Part shown: positions 43,228 through 52,822 of the stretch, piece by piece | Numbering within the stretch: the first letter of the stretch is position 1 | Layout: every line of letters starts with the position of its first letter | Assembly: GCA_945936135.1 (NCBI GenBank) | Contig: CAMESG010000003.1 | Span: 1-64,000 of the forward strand | Length of the DNA: 64,000 nt | Source of the DNA: an uncultured Mollicutes bacterium | Lineage (GTDB): Bacteria > Bacillota_I > Bacilli_A > RFN20 > CAG-826 | Direction of reading: 5' to 3' | Notes under the pieces: model-generated | What the model was told of the DNA's origin: nothing | The model's database searches: none | What the model saw: the letters and a program-made list of their open reading frames with translations, nothing else | Position numbers and translations under genes: made by a program

Positions 43228-44957
43228 AATCCAAGCTCCTCCTTCGATAGCTGCGATAAGGCAATGTCGCGATAGGTTGGGCAAGTTTCCAGCAACTCGC
43301 GGTGGGTGCCTTCACCCACGACCTCGCCCTCTTTCAAGACGAGGATCAGATCGGCGTCCATGATCGTGCCGACGCGTTGGGCAACGATCAGTTTCGTCGC
43401 GTTCGGATATTCGCGATGGAGATTTTCGCGAACCGTGCGGTCCGTCTTGAAGTCCAAGGCGCTGAAGGAATCGTCGAAGACGAAGATCTCGGGATCGATG
43501 GCGGCGGCTCTTGCGATGCAAAGGCGTTGCCTCTGCCCGCCGGAAACGTTCGTCCCCCCGGCGGCAATATGGCTTTCGTAGCCGTTTTCCATCTTGGAGA
43601 TGAATTCATCGGCGCAGGCGGCTTTCGCGGCCTTCATCATCGTCTCTTGGTCCATTTCGTCAAGGCCGAAGCCGATGTTATCCGAGACGGTGCCGGAGAA
43701 AAGATTCCCGCGTTGCGGCACGAAGCCGATGATGCGGCGGAGGTCCTTCTGCTTCACGTCTTTGACGTTCACGCCATCGACGTAGACAGCACCTGAAGTC
43801 GCATCATAAAGACGTGCAACGAGGTTCACAATGGTGGTCTTGCCAGAACCGGTCTCGCCGATAAAGGCGACGGTTTGCCCTTTCTTGGCCGAGAAATTGA
43901 CGTGCTCGATGACGGGGTGTTCGCCATCCGCGTAGCCAAAACTCACGTCTTCGAAACGAACCGTTCCTTCTTCAACGAAGGTTTTCGGCTCTTTTGGATC
44001 GACGATCGAAGGCTCCGTGCGGAGGACTTCATCGATGCGCTTGGCGCAGACCATGGCGCGGGGAAGCATCATGAAGAGCATCAAAAGCATCATGAAGGCG
44101 AAGATGATCTGAACCGTCAAGGTGGAGAAAGAGACGACGGTCGGATAATTGACGGTGCCGGCGTCCATCAAGGTGGCGCCAAGGGCGTAGATTCCAAGGG
44201 TCGCCCCATCGAGGACGATCGACATCACGGGGTTCATCAACGACAAACGACGGCTCGTGAAGAGGTTAATTCTGCGCAAATCGTCGTTGGCGTCGCGGAA
44301 TTTCGCATTCTGATAATCTTCCGCGTTGTAGGCGCGGATGACGCGAACGCCACTGATCCCTTCGCGGGTGACGAGGTTCAAGCGGTCGATGATCTTCTGC
44401 GATATTTTGAACTTCGGGAAGACCACGAAGACGATGCAGCCAAGCACCACGACGATGATGCTGATCGCGACGATCGCAACCCAAGTGAGCTCCATCGAAG
44501 AGGCTTGGATCTTGCAAATCGCCCAGATCGCGGTGACCGGGGCGCTAAATAGCATGCGGAAGGTAAGCAAGGTCGTCATCTGCACGTTCTCGATATCATT
44601 GGACGTGCGGGTGATCAAACTCGCGGTCGAGAATTTGTTGATGTCGCCAAGGCCGAAGCTATTAACGCGGTCATAGACCTGTTCGCGGATGCGGGTCGCC
44701 AAAGAGGCGGTCATCTCGCTTGCGAGCACCGCGATGACGATTTGGCAGCCCATTTGGCCCGCCGCCACGGCGACCATCATGCCGCCGTTATGCCAAATGG
44801 CACCGGAATCAAGGGCGCCGATTGCCGTGGTAATGCCGGCGATGTAGTCGACGTTCAACATCGAGCAATACACTTGAAGTACCGTCAATCCGCAGATCAA
44901 GACCAGGAACACCCAGTCGTACCAGCGGAAGCGGGAATAGAGTCGAAGCAAGCTCAT
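43224..44957 (-). CDS. ABC exporter half-transporter (first subunit)
   Basis: A 577-aa half-transporter with six membrane helices at the N-terminus and an ATPase with Walker A GETGSGKTT, signature NVSGGQRQRL, and EIFVFDDSFSALD in place of the usual Asp-Glu, so the catalytic Glu after Walker B is Asp. That is the normal degenerate half in heterodimeric exporters. It is the first gene of the pair, with AAAGGAG before ATG 44957. Confidence 0.92.
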   Translation of the reverse strand: MSLLRLYSRFRWYDWVFLVLICGLTVLQVYCSMLNVDYIAGITTAIGALDSGAIWHNGGMMVAVAAGQMGCQIVIAVLASEMTASLATRIREQVYDRVNSFGLGDINKFSTASLITRTSNDIENVQMTTLLTFRMLFSAPVTAIWAICKIQASSMELTWVAIVAISIIVVVLGCIVFVVFPKFKISQKIIDRLNLVTREGISGVRVIRAYNAEDYQNAKFRDANDDLRRINLFTSRRLSLMNPVMSIVLDGATLGIYALGATLMDAGTVNYPTVVSFSTLTVQIIFAFMMLLMLFMMLPRAMVCAKRIDEVLRTEPSIVDPKEPKTFVEEGTVRFEDVSFGYADGEHPVIEHVNFSAKKGQTVAFIGETGSGKTTIVNLVARLYDATSGAVYVDGVNVKDVKQKDLRRIIGFVPQRGNLFSGTVSDNIGFGLDEMDQETMMKAAKAACADEFISKMENGYESHIAAGGTNVSGGQRQRLCIARAAAIDPEIFVFDDSFSALDFKTDRTVRENLHREYPNATKLIVAQRVGTIMDADLILVLKEGEVVGEGTHRELLETCPTYRDIALSQLSKEELGL

Positions 44958-45027
44958 ATTTAGGTTCTTCTCCTTTCCTTAGCAAACTAAGAGGTTATTA
45001 TGGGAATGAAACCATTCTTTGCAAGAG

Positions 45028-45073
45028 GCAATTTCACCTTTTCTTGCTTCGCAAGTCGAAGGTGTTTTTCCCA
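45028..45073 (+). terminator. Terminator-like hairpin upstream of the DUF362 gene
   Basis: CACCTT ... AAGGTG with an inner CTTGC-TTC-GCAAG stem is followed by TTTTT on the plus strand. It stands between divergent genes, so it may be a leader attenuator of the plus-strand gene or end an unknown short transcript. No leader peptide or known riboswitch was recognised. Confidence 0.35.
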
Positions 45074-45150
45074 AAAATTTTATTGATTGAACTTTCGCGC
45101 TTTTCTCGTGGCTTTTTGGTTTTTATAATCCCATTTGGAGACAAAGATCC

Positions 45151-46038
45151 ATGAGCAAATCCATTGTTTATTTCACGAAAGACATCTCCCCGGAAGGCAT
45201 CAAACGTTTGTATGAACGCCTCGGGGCAAAATTAGAAGGCAACGTCGCGGCGAAAGTCCATAGCGGAGAAGAAGGAAATCAGAACTTCATTCCTATCTCT
45301 TATTTCGCCCCGATCGTCGAGGAACTTCACGCGACGATCGTCGAGACGAACACCGCTTATGAAAGCCCGCGTTATCAAACCGACACCCATTATGCCCTCT
45401 TGAAGGAACATGGGTTTGATATCTTCCCCATCGAGATCCTCGACGAGAAGAAGCCGGATCTCGTCTTGCCTGTTGAGCATGGGCTCCAGCTAGATAAGAA
45501 CTACGTCGGTCAAGGGTTCGAACATTATGACTCGATGATTGTCCTTTCCCATTTCAAGGGCCATCCGATGGGTGGTTATGGCGGAGCTTTGAAACAACTT
45601 TCGATCGGCTGCGCTTCCGGCGAAGGCAAGGCCTATATCCATTCGGGAGGCGTGACCGTAGATCGCGAACTCTGTTGGAAAGAAGGCAAGGGCCAAGTCG
45701 CCTTCCTCGAAGCGATGGTCGACGCGGCGAAAAGCGTGATCGATTACTTCAAGAAGAAAGGCGGCATTGCCTACGTCAACGTCATGAAGAACATGTCCGT
45801 CGACTGCGATTGCTGTTCGATCGCCGAAGACCCCTGCCTCAAAGACATCGGGGTTCTCGCATCCCTGGATCCCGTCGCCATCGATAAGGCCTGCATGGAT
45901 CTCGTCGAACAAAGCGACGACCCAGGCAAAGCCCACTTCATGGAACGCGTGAATACGCGAAAAGGAAAGCATTATCTAGAAGAGGCAGGACGCCTTGGAT
46001 TAGGATCTCTAGATTACGAATTGATCTGTATTGACTAA
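45151..46038 (+). CDS. DUF362 domain protein
   Basis: A 295-aa protein with the DUF362 fold: SHFKGHPMGGYGGALKQLSIGCAS, then DCDCCSIAEDPCLKDIGVLASLDPVAIDKACMDL, where clustered cysteines resemble an iron-sulfur site. Members are redox-associated proteins of unknown reaction; some sit with ferredoxin domains, which this one lacks. It is a single gene with its own promoter (TATAAT at 45124-45129) and a bidirectional terminator behind it. Confidence 0.85.
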   Translation: MSKSIVYFTKDISPEGIKRLYERLGAKLEGNVAAKVHSGEEGNQNFIPISYFAPIVEELHATIVETNTAYESPRYQTDTHYALLKEHGFDIFPIEILDEKKPDLVLPVEHGLQLDKNYVGQGFEHYDSMIVLSHFKGHPMGGYGGALKQLSIGCASGEGKAYIHSGGVTVDRELCWKEGKGQVAFLEAMVDAAKSVIDYFKKKGGIAYVNVMKNMSVDCDCCSIAEDPCLKDIGVLASLDPVAIDKACMDLVEQSDDPGKAHFMERVNTRKGKHYLEEAGRLGLGSLDYELICID

Positions 46039-46041
46039 GCA

Positions 46042-46075
46042 AAAAGCGCGGTTGAGCGAATTCTTCCGCGCTTTT
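46042..46075. terminator. Bidirectional terminator between DUF362 gene and htpG
   Basis: AAAAGCGCGG (46042-46051) and CCGCGCTTTT (46066-46075) form a 10-bp stem with A and T tracts on both sides, serving the two convergent genes. Confidence 0.8.
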
Positions 46076-46082
46076 CTCTTGC

Positions 46083-48014
46083 TTATTTTTGGAAGGCTTT
46101 TGCAAGCAATTCGTTGAGATTTGCAACGAATTCGGCCTTGTCTTCGATGTCGAAGCCTTCGGAGAGCAAAGCTTCGTCGTAGAGGACGGAGGCGACCTTC
46201 GCGATCTCCTTTTCATCCGTCACGGGGCTCATCGCCTGAATCAAAGGATGATCCGGGTTAAGCTGAAGCGTCTTCTCTGCCTTGGCTTTGGAGTCCGGAT
46301 TCACCTTTGCTTCCGGCATCTCGTTAAGGACGTTTTCCATCTGGAGGCTTAAGCCATTGGAGGTCGCGATCGCGACGGGGGCATCCTCCAAGGAAAGCGA
46401 ATAATCGACCGAAGCGACCTTGCCCTTCAAGGCGGAAGTCAAATCGTCGAGGAAACGTTTATGCTCGATCTTCAGATCTTCGAGGCGCTTCTTCTCTTCG
46501 TCCGTATAAGCTTCCGGATCCACCGAGGAGATGTTCTTGAAGGTCAAGCCATCGATGTCGGGGATCATCTGAAGGGTGAACTCGTCGATATCGTCCACGA
46601 GGAAGAGGACGTCTTCTTCGTTTTTCTTAAACCGTGCGATGCTAGGAAGATGACGGAGCGATTCTTCCGTTTTGCCCGAGGCATAGTAGATGACCTTTTG
46701 GTCCTTCTTCATGTCCTTTTGATAGTCCGCGAAAGAGATCATCTTGTCGCCGTTAAGGTGATGGAACATCAAGAGGTCTTGGAGTTCCTTGGCCTTCATC
46801 CCATAGGTCGAATAGATCCCGAACTTTAGGAAGTTCCCGTAGTTCTTATAGAATTCAAGATATTTTTCTTGATCTTCTTTCTGGAGGGACTTAAGACGAT
46901 CAATGACCTTCTTTTCGACGTTGTGCGAGATCTTTTCAAGCAACGGGCTCTTTTGGAGCATCTCGCGAGAGATGTTAAGAGGCACGTCCTCCGAATCGAT
47001 CAAGCCCTTGACGAACTTGAGGTAATCCGGGAGAAGGCTCTTCTCCTTTTCTTCGATGAAGATGCCTTTTGCGTAGAGGGCCAAGCCCTTTTCGTAATCC
47101 TGGCTATAAAGGTTATAGGGCGGGTGCTTCGGGATATAGAGAAGGGCATCGTATTCAAGGGTGCCTTCAATCTTGGCGTTGATCGAGATAAGGGGATCTT
47201 CGTAATCGGAGAACCTGCTCTTATAGAAGGAAGAGAGCTCTTCCTCGGTGACGTCCTTCTTGGCTTTCTTCCAAATCGGGGTCATCGAGTTCAAGGTTTC
47301 CAAGACGTCTTCGTATTCCGGCTCCTTCTTTTCATCTTTGTTCTCGCCTTCGACCTTCTTTTCCTTCTTCACCATCATGGTGATCGGATAACGGATGAAG
47401 TCGCTGTAGCGCTTGACCAAGGACTTGAGGTTCCATTCCTTGAGGTAGTCGTCGTATTTCTCTTCGTCGGTATCATCCTTTAGATAGACGCGGACCGCGG
47501 TCCCAGAATCTTCAAGGAAAGAGGCTTCATCGTCTTCGATCGTGTAGGTCTCGACGCCATCGCTAGAGAACTTATAGGCCTTGCCTTCGAGGTCCTTGGT
47601 ATAGACTTCGATCGACTTGCCGACCATGAAGGCGCTATAGAAGCCAACGCCGAATTGGCCAATCAAGGACTCCTTGTTCGCGTCTTTGCTCTCCTTCATC
47701 TTCTCGACGAATTCTTTGGTTCCCGAGCGGGCGATCGTCCCAAGGTTCTTCTCTAGATCTTCTTTGGACATGCCGATACCGTTATCTTGGACTTGAAGGT
47801 AACGCTCTTGCTCGTTGACGCTTAGGCGGATCTCGTGGTTCTTCGCGGGATATTTGCCTTCGCTAGAAACGCTGAGGAAGCGATACTTGTCGATCGCGTC
47901 GCTCGCATTGGAGATCAGTTCGCGCAAAAAGATCTCCTTGTTGGAATAAATGGAATTGATCATCAGGTTCAGAAGTTGCTTGGACTCTGCCTGGAAGGTT
48001 TTTTCTTCTTTCAT
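46083..48014 (-). CDS. htpG: Chaperone HtpG (Hsp90)
   Basis: A 643-aa bacterial Hsp90. The GHKL ATPase motifs are clear: ELISNASDAIDK at ~34-45, VQDNGIGMSKEDL and GQFGVGFYSAFMV. The middle and dimerisation domains are full length, with NISREMLQ in the middle domain. It helps fold and remodel client proteins with ATP. Upstream at 48038-48064 there is a CIRCE-like operator, so it is probably repressed by HrcA and induced by heat. Confidence 0.97.
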   Translation of the reverse strand: MKEEKTFQAESKQLLNLMINSIYSNKEIFLRELISNASDAIDKYRFLSVSSEGKYPAKNHEIRLSVNEQERYLQVQDNGIGMSKEDLEKNLGTIARSGTKEFVEKMKESKDANKESLIGQFGVGFYSAFMVGKSIEVYTKDLEGKAYKFSSDGVETYTIEDDEASFLEDSGTAVRVYLKDDTDEEKYDDYLKEWNLKSLVKRYSDFIRYPITMMVKKEKKVEGENKDEKKEPEYEDVLETLNSMTPIWKKAKKDVTEEELSSFYKSRFSDYEDPLISINAKIEGTLEYDALLYIPKHPPYNLYSQDYEKGLALYAKGIFIEEKEKSLLPDYLKFVKGLIDSEDVPLNISREMLQKSPLLEKISHNVEKKVIDRLKSLQKEDQEKYLEFYKNYGNFLKFGIYSTYGMKAKELQDLLMFHHLNGDKMISFADYQKDMKKDQKVIYYASGKTEESLRHLPSIARFKKNEEDVLFLVDDIDEFTLQMIPDIDGLTFKNISSVDPEAYTDEEKKRLEDLKIEHKRFLDDLTSALKGKVASVDYSLSLEDAPVAIATSNGLSLQMENVLNEMPEAKVNPDSKAKAEKTLQLNPDHPLIQAMSPVTDEKEIAKVASVLYDEALLSEGFDIEDKAEFVANLNELLAKAFQK

Positions 48015-48037
48015 GAAATCTCCTTTTGAATCTTGTT

Positions 48038-48064
48038 TTAGCAGTTCAACGTTGTGAGTGCTAA
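48038..48064 (-). promoter_or_regulatory. CIRCE operator upstream of htpG
   Basis: TTAGCAGTT-N9-GAGTGCTAA; the right arm is the exact CIRCE half-site and the left arm differs from TTAGCACTC at two bases, with the standard 9-base spacer. It lies 24 bases before the htpG start codon. A promoter TTGCAA-N16-TACTAT lies just upstream of it on the minus strand. Confidence 0.8.
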
Positions 48065-48199
48065 CGGGAATAATAGTAATCCGTTTTTTCCTTTTTGCAA
48101 CTAGATTTCGAAAGTTTCCGTGAAGGCGCTTACATCCTTCCGATTGTGCTTGAAAAGCACGCGGGGGAAAGCATAGACTTTGCCAAAGGAGTTTCCATT

Positions 48200-48760
48200 A
48201 TGCGAGACAACGTTGTTCTATCCCAAAACGAAATCCAAGAAATCGTAAAACGCATCGGCAAGGAAATCACCGAGGCGGTCAAAGACGATCCGAAGATCCC
48301 CGTCGTCATGGGCGTCATGCGCGGCGCCATGTTCTTCTTCGCCGACGTCTTAAGGAACATCGATTGCCCTGTCTACATGGACACGGTCAAAACTTCCTCT
48401 TGGGAAGGCACTTCTTCCACGGGCAAGATCGTCCTAGAACAGCCCTTTAAGGCGGACATCAAAGACCGCACCGTGATCTTGGTCGAAGACGTCGTCGACA
48501 CCGGCATCACGATGGATTTCCTCAAGAAGTATCTCGAAAACGAATGCGCCCCGAAGCGCGTCTTGATCGCTTCCTTGTTCAACAAACTTCCCGATCGCAA
48601 GGTCAAGGTCGACGTCGACTTCGTAGGAAAAGAACTTACCGATTCCCTCTTCTTGATGGGCTACGGCCTTGATTATTACGAGCTCGATCGTCATGTTCCC
48701 TTCGTCTATTGCGCGTCAAAAGAAGATATTGAACGCATGGAAGAAGACCGCAAACATTAA
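48200..48760 (+). CDS. hpt: Hypoxanthine phosphoribosyltransferase
   Basis: A 186-aa purine salvage enzyme making IMP or GMP from hypoxanthine or guanine and PRPP. The PRPP loop is VILVEDVVDTGITMDF, with PVVMGVMRGAMFFFADV at the N-terminal side and VDFVGKEL toward the C-terminus. ATG 48200 is chosen because AAAGGAG lies eight bases upstream; longer reading adds 35 residues that do not match the family. A terminator follows. Three nucleobase phosphoribosyltransferase genes lie within 2 kb here. Confidence 0.94.
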   Translation: MRDNVVLSQNEIQEIVKRIGKEITEAVKDDPKIPVVMGVMRGAMFFFADVLRNIDCPVYMDTVKTSSWEGTSSTGKIVLEQPFKADIKDRTVILVEDVVDTGITMDFLKKYLENECAPKRVLIASLFNKLPDRKVKVDVDFVGKELTDSLFLMGYGLDYYELDRHVPFVYCASKEDIERMEEDRKH

Positions 48761-48775
48761 GGATTTGCAAGCTTA

Positions 48776-48799
48776 GGACGCGAAACTGCGTCCTTTTTT
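48776..48799 (+). terminator. Terminator of hpt
   Basis: GGACGC-GAAACT-GCGTCC followed by six T, 16 bases after the hpt stop codon. Confidence 0.85.
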
Positions 48800-48805
48800 G
48801 TATGC

Positions 48806-48828
48806 AAAAAGGCGACCTTTCGATCGCC
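48806..48828 (-). terminator. Terminator of upp
   Basis: On the minus strand GGCGA-TCGAAAGG-TCGCC followed by TTTTT, just behind the upp stop codon. Confidence 0.8.
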
Positions 48829-48836
48829 TTGACGGT

Positions 48837-49484
48837 TTAGATATTGGTCCCGAAGATGCGATCGCCCGCATCCCCAAGCCCCGGGCAAATGTAGGCGTTT
48901 TCGTTGAGTTCGCGATCCAAGGCGCCGATGAAGATAGGAACATCGGGATACGCTTCGACAAAGGCTTCCACCCCTTCTGGCGCCGCGATGATGCAAAGGA
49001 AGGAAATCTTCTTGACGCCACGCTTCTTCAAGGCCGCGACCGCGTCGATCGCCGAACCGCCCGTCGCGAGCATTGGATCGATAAGATAGACCTCTAGATC
49101 CGCGATGTTGCTCGGGAGCTTGCAGAAATATTCCACGGGCTCATGGGTTTCCTCGTTTCGATACATCCCAATATGCCCAACCCTGGCACCCGGGATGAGT
49201 TCAAGCATCCCATCGACCATGCCTAGGCCCGCGCGGAGTATAGGCACAAAGCAAAGAGAAGAGGGCTCGATCACGGGTTGAACCGTCTCTTCAATCGGGG
49301 TCTTGATGCGAACCATCTTGGTTTCGAGCCCGCGGAAGGCTTCAAGGCCTTCGATGACGGCGATCTCCTTGACCAAGGCGCGGAATTCATTGGTCTCCGT
49401 GTTTTCTTTGCGAATCTGCGAAATCTTGTGCTTTAAAAGAGGGTGGTCCAATACGTGAACGTTGCTTTGCTTCGTTAAATCCAT
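48837..49484 (-). CDS. upp: Uracil phosphoribosyltransferase
   Basis: A 215-aa enzyme converting uracil and PRPP to UMP. ILRAGLGMVDGM, LIDPMLATGGSAIDA (PRPP loop) and the C-terminal YICPGLGDAGDRIFGT uracil-binding loop are all canonical. ATG 49484 has GGAG at good spacing; an in-frame ATG four codons earlier does not. It is a single gene with its own terminator. Confidence 0.97.
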   Translation of the reverse strand: MDLTKQSNVHVLDHPLLKHKISQIRKENTETNEFRALVKEIAVIEGLEAFRGLETKMVRIKTPIEETVQPVIEPSSLCFVPILRAGLGMVDGMLELIPGARVGHIGMYRNEETHEPVEYFCKLPSNIADLEVYLIDPMLATGGSAIDAVAALKKRGVKKISFLCIIAAPEGVEAFVEAYPDVPIFIGALDRELNENAYICPGLGDAGDRIFGTNI

Positions 49485-49598
49485 CGTTTTCTCCAATCCT
49501 ATTAATGATAGGAAATTTGCCCTTCTTCTCCAACGTTTTTCTGTTTCGCTAGTGCTTTTCTTTTTCTTGCCCTAAAATGAGGCGTTCCAGGAGTATAC

Positions 49599-50120
49599 AT
49601 GGATTATCGTAACTACATCGGAGTCTATCCAGACTTCCCCAAAAAGGGCATCAGCTTCAAAGACATTTCGCCCCTTGTCGCCAATAAGGAGGCCTTTGCT
49701 TCCGCCATCAAGGATTTGGCCAAACTTGGCGAGAAATATCGTCCCGATTACATCATCGGCGCGGAATCCCGCGGCTTTATCTTCGGCTCGGCCCTCGCCT
49801 TAGAAATGGGCGTTGGCTTTATCATGGGCCGCAAGGCAGGCAAACTCCCGGGCAAAACCTATTCGGCTTCCTACGAACTCGAATACGGGACGGCAACCCT
49901 CGAAATCCCTTCGAATGCCTTTCCCGAAGGAAGCCGCGTCCTTCTTGTCGATGATTTGATGGCGACCGGAGGCACCTTCGTGGCTCTTAAGCAAATCGTC
50001 GAAAAGGCAGGAGGCATCCCCGTCGCCACGTTGACGCTCATCAACTTGGAAGAGCTCCATGGCGAAAAGGCCGTGGGTCTCCCCTGCGAATGTCTATTGA
50101 CCTTAAGCGATTCGCATTGA
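49599..50120 (+). CDS. apt: Adenine phosphoribosyltransferase
   Basis: A 173-aa enzyme making AMP from adenine and PRPP. GAESRGFIFGSALA and VLLVDDLMATGGTF (PRPP loop) are diagnostic, as is YPDFPKKGISFKDI at the N-terminus. CAGGAG precedes the ATG. It completes the local set of salvage enzymes with hpt and upp. Confidence 0.96.
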   Translation: MDYRNYIGVYPDFPKKGISFKDISPLVANKEAFASAIKDLAKLGEKYRPDYIIGAESRGFIFGSALALEMGVGFIMGRKAGKLPGKTYSASYELEYGTATLEIPSNAFPEGSRVLLVDDLMATGGTFVALKQIVEKAGGIPVATLTLINLEELHGEKAVGLPCECLLTLSDSH

Positions 50121-50129
50121 TCTAACGAA

Positions 50130-50154
50130 AAAAGATGGCTGCGCGCCATCTTTT
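50130..50154. terminator. Terminator of apt
   Basis: AAAAGATGGC and GCCATCTTTT form a 10-bp stem with a 5-base loop just behind apt. The A/T tracts on both sides also make it suitable for the convergent feo transcript, whose last codon is four bases away. Confidence 0.8.
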
Positions 50155-50157
50155 CGT

Positions 50158-50319
50158 TTACTTCCGTTTCCCGTATTTTGCAAAATATTCTTCCACGAGG
50201 GACTTGCCGGCGTCTACGCTGCAGCAGTCCTTCTCTTTCTTCTTTCGGAAGATCACCCAAAGGGAGAACAGACTTGCAAGCACCAAGAAGAGGATCGCAA
50301 CAATTTCCGTCCAATGCAT
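50158..50319 (-). CDS. FeoB-associated Cys-rich membrane peptide
   Basis: A 53-aa product, MHWTEIVAILFLVLASLFSL followed by WVIFRKKKEKDCCS: one N-terminal membrane helix, a basic stretch and a Cys pair. This matches the small FeoB-associated Cys-rich proteins that follow feoB in Bacillota. Its ATG lies directly after the feoB stop codon (no gap), so it is the last gene of the feoA-feoB transcript. Confidence 0.82.
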   Translation of the reverse strand: MHWTEIVAILFLVLASLFSLWVIFRKKKEKDCCSVDAGKSLVEEYFAKYGKRK

Positions 50320-52599
50320 TTAGGCCACCTTCGCTTTCTTTTTATTGAAGATAAAGAACAAAAGCAAAGCAAGAAGAGGCAACCAAATCGCAAGCGTCCA
50401 AACGTAAGCAAAGGTCAAATAGGTGACCATTCCTAGGACGTAGGAGGTTAGAAGCCAGAAGAGAATCGTTCCAATAAAGTCGCGCTTCCTCGCGATTTCG
50501 CTTCTTGCCGCGGACACGCTTGCAAAGCAGGGAATCGTGAAGAGGTTGAAAACGGAGAAAGCGGCAAGGCCAGCCGTAGAAATGCCCGTCGAAGCGACAA
50601 GATCCCCCAGCCCACTGCCAGAGCCGAGGATGACGCCGGAAAGCGATTCAAGACCGCCCGCGACGTTTTCTTTCGCAACAATCCCTTGAAGGGTCGCAGT
50701 GATAAAAGCCCAGCCATTCTCCTTCAGCCCTTCGGTGTTATAGCCAAAGCCAAGAGGCGTGAATAGGGGCTGGATCAACATCGAAAGGTTCGCAAGGATC
50801 GAATCCGAAGCCGTCAATCCAAGAATCGGATCCGTGGTTGGGATGAAGGTCCAATCCCAGGTGAAATTCGTAAAGAGCCAAACGATGACCGTCGAGGCGA
50901 AGATGATCGTAAAGGCCTTTTGGACAAAGTGCTTTGCTTTATCGTAGACGTGGATCGCCAAAGCCTTCATCTTTGGACGGCGATAATTCGGCAATTCCAT
51001 AATGAAGGGCGGCACCTTTTCTTTCTGCGTCGTCTTTGACATCACGATCACGGAGAGCAAGGCAACGATGACGCCGAAAGCGTAAAGACCAAAGGTAAAT
51101 AACCCGGGGTCAAGCGAGGCGCTAGAAGCGATCACCGCGGCGATCGCAACAAGAAACTCGGCCTTCGCGCCACAGGTGAAAAACGGAATCACTCGAATTG
51201 TTTTCACCCTCTCTTTTTCACTGGAAAGCGTACGCGTATTGATCATCGCAGGAACGCCGCATCCAAAGCCCATGATCATGGGAAGGAAGGCTTTTCCTGA
51301 GACTCCGAAGCGCCGCAAGGCCCGATCAAGGAGCAAGGCGATGCGCGCCATATAGCCGCTATCTTCAAGGAAGCTAAAGAAGGCAAATAGGAGCAAGATC
51401 TGCGGTAAAAATCCTAAAACCGCGCAAACCCCGTTTAAAATTCCATCGTAAAACATGGAGACGACCCATTCGGGAGCATTCCATAAAAGAAGCAATTGCT
51501 TCAATCCTAACGAAGCACATCCTAAGATTCCCGTCGCGTTATCGCCGATGAGACGATGGAGGAATTCGCCAGGGCTCACGATGCCAGAAGCATCGTAGAA
51601 CAAACCTTGGAAGGGATGGACGACTTCGCCGTCTAGCATGGTCCAAGAAAGGAAACCGGGATAATCTCGAAGCTCCAATCCCATCGCATGAAGATAAAGA
51701 AAATCCGTCGCGAAAACGAGATTGAAAATCGCAAAAAGGATCAAGACCAAAAGGATCGGCCCAAAGATTTTATGGGTAAGAACGCGGTCGATCTTATCGA
51801 CTTTCGGCTCCTCTTGGGAGGGCGTGTCTTTCACGACCTCCATCGCGATTTCATGGATCTTCGCATTGCGCATGGTCGCAATGTCCAAAGGGAATTGATC
51901 CGCTTGATCCTGCGCCATTTCAAAGACTTCGAAGTGATCTCCTTTTTCCAAAATGTCGCCTTCAAGGACCTTCAAGGCGTGGAACAAGGGATGAACGACT
52001 TTATGCGCGGCAAAGGTATCGGCCTCTTTCTTTCCTAGAGGCGCAAGGAGCGTTTGTCCTAATCGCTTCTTCTTCCCCTCTTTTAAAACGAGCTTTACCA
52101 AATCATCCAAGCCATGTTCTTTTAAGGCGCTGACAGGAACAACAGGAACGCCCAAGCGCTTGGAGAGCAATTTCAAATCGATGGTTCTGCCTTCAAGCTC
52201 GACCGCGTCCATCATGTTGACCGCGACGATCAAGGGAACGTCGATTTCAAGCAATTCGGAGGTCAAGAAAAGGTTACGTTCCAAATTCGTCCCATCGATC
52301 ACATCGATCACGAGATCCGGGTGATCATCAATCAAGTACTGCCGAGAGACGATTTCTTCCGGAGAATAAGGCGCCAAGGAATAGATCCCAGGAAGGTCGA
52401 CGATATGTAGGAAATCGCCCTTCTTCTTATCGTTGAGATAATAGGTTCCGATCCTTTGTTCCACGGTGACGCCAGGCCAGTTGCCAACGTAGCAATGTTC
52501 ACCTGTCAAGGCATTGAAAAGCGTCGTCTTGCCGCAATTGGGGTTGCCCGCCAAAGCAATGGTTAAAACCGGTTTTTCCTTGCTCAGGCTCTTTTTCAT
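50320..52599 (-). CDS. feoB: Ferrous iron transporter FeoB
   Basis: A 759-aa ferrous iron permease. The N-terminal G domain has GNPNCGKTTLFN (G1), DLPGIYSL (G3) and NMMDAVE (G4); a helical insert follows, then the polytopic core with two Gate motifs (MGFGCGVPAMINTR, FFTCGAKAEF). The start overlaps the end of feoA by four bases. It imports Fe2+ across the membrane in a GTP-regulated way. Confidence 0.97.
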   Translation of the reverse strand: MKKSLSKEKPVLTIALAGNPNCGKTTLFNALTGEHCYVGNWPGVTVEQRIGTYYLNDKKKGDFLHIVDLPGIYSLAPYSPEEIVSRQYLIDDHPDLVIDVIDGTNLERNLFLTSELLEIDVPLIVAVNMMDAVELEGRTIDLKLLSKRLGVPVVPVSALKEHGLDDLVKLVLKEGKKKRLGQTLLAPLGKKEADTFAAHKVVHPLFHALKVLEGDILEKGDHFEVFEMAQDQADQFPLDIATMRNAKIHEIAMEVVKDTPSQEEPKVDKIDRVLTHKIFGPILLVLILFAIFNLVFATDFLYLHAMGLELRDYPGFLSWTMLDGEVVHPFQGLFYDASGIVSPGEFLHRLIGDNATGILGCASLGLKQLLLLWNAPEWVVSMFYDGILNGVCAVLGFLPQILLLFAFFSFLEDSGYMARIALLLDRALRRFGVSGKAFLPMIMGFGCGVPAMINTRTLSSEKERVKTIRVIPFFTCGAKAEFLVAIAAVIASSASLDPGLFTFGLYAFGVIVALLSVIVMSKTTQKEKVPPFIMELPNYRRPKMKALAIHVYDKAKHFVQKAFTIIFASTVIVWLFTNFTWDWTFIPTTDPILGLTASDSILANLSMLIQPLFTPLGFGYNTEGLKENGWAFITATLQGIVAKENVAGGLESLSGVILGSGSGLGDLVASTGISTAGLAAFSVFNLFTIPCFASVSAARSEIARKRDFIGTILFWLLTSYVLGMVTYLTFAYVWTLAIWLPLLALLLFFIFNKKKAKVA

Positions 52600-52820
52600 A
52601 GACGTTCCTCCACGAGGATGCTATCCGCTACGTCATGGTCCAAGGCCAGACGGCTATCCTTCACCTTGCAGACGACACCCCCGAGGGCGTTTTCCAAAAC
52701 GACCAGTTCTCCTCCGGGGTAGATGCCAAGCGCCTGAAGGTGGCTGAGGGTCGAAGGCTCCATATCCTCGAAGCCGATGACGTTTACGGTTTGATGTAAT
52801 TTCGCGACAAGCAACTTCAT
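52596..52820 (-). CDS. feoA: FeoA ferrous iron transport accessory protein
   Basis: A 74-aa SH3-like FeoA: LSHLQALGIYPGGELVVLENALGG and LALDHDVADSILVEE fit the family. It is the first gene of the feo operon. The start codon is directly preceded by the dyad GTTAAT-CACC-ATTAAC, so a regulator bound there would cover the start region. Confidence 0.93.
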   Translation of the reverse strand: MKLLVAKLHQTVNVIGFEDMEPSTLSHLQALGIYPGGELVVLENALGGVVCKVKDSRLALDHDVADSILVEERL

Positions 52821-52822
52821 AA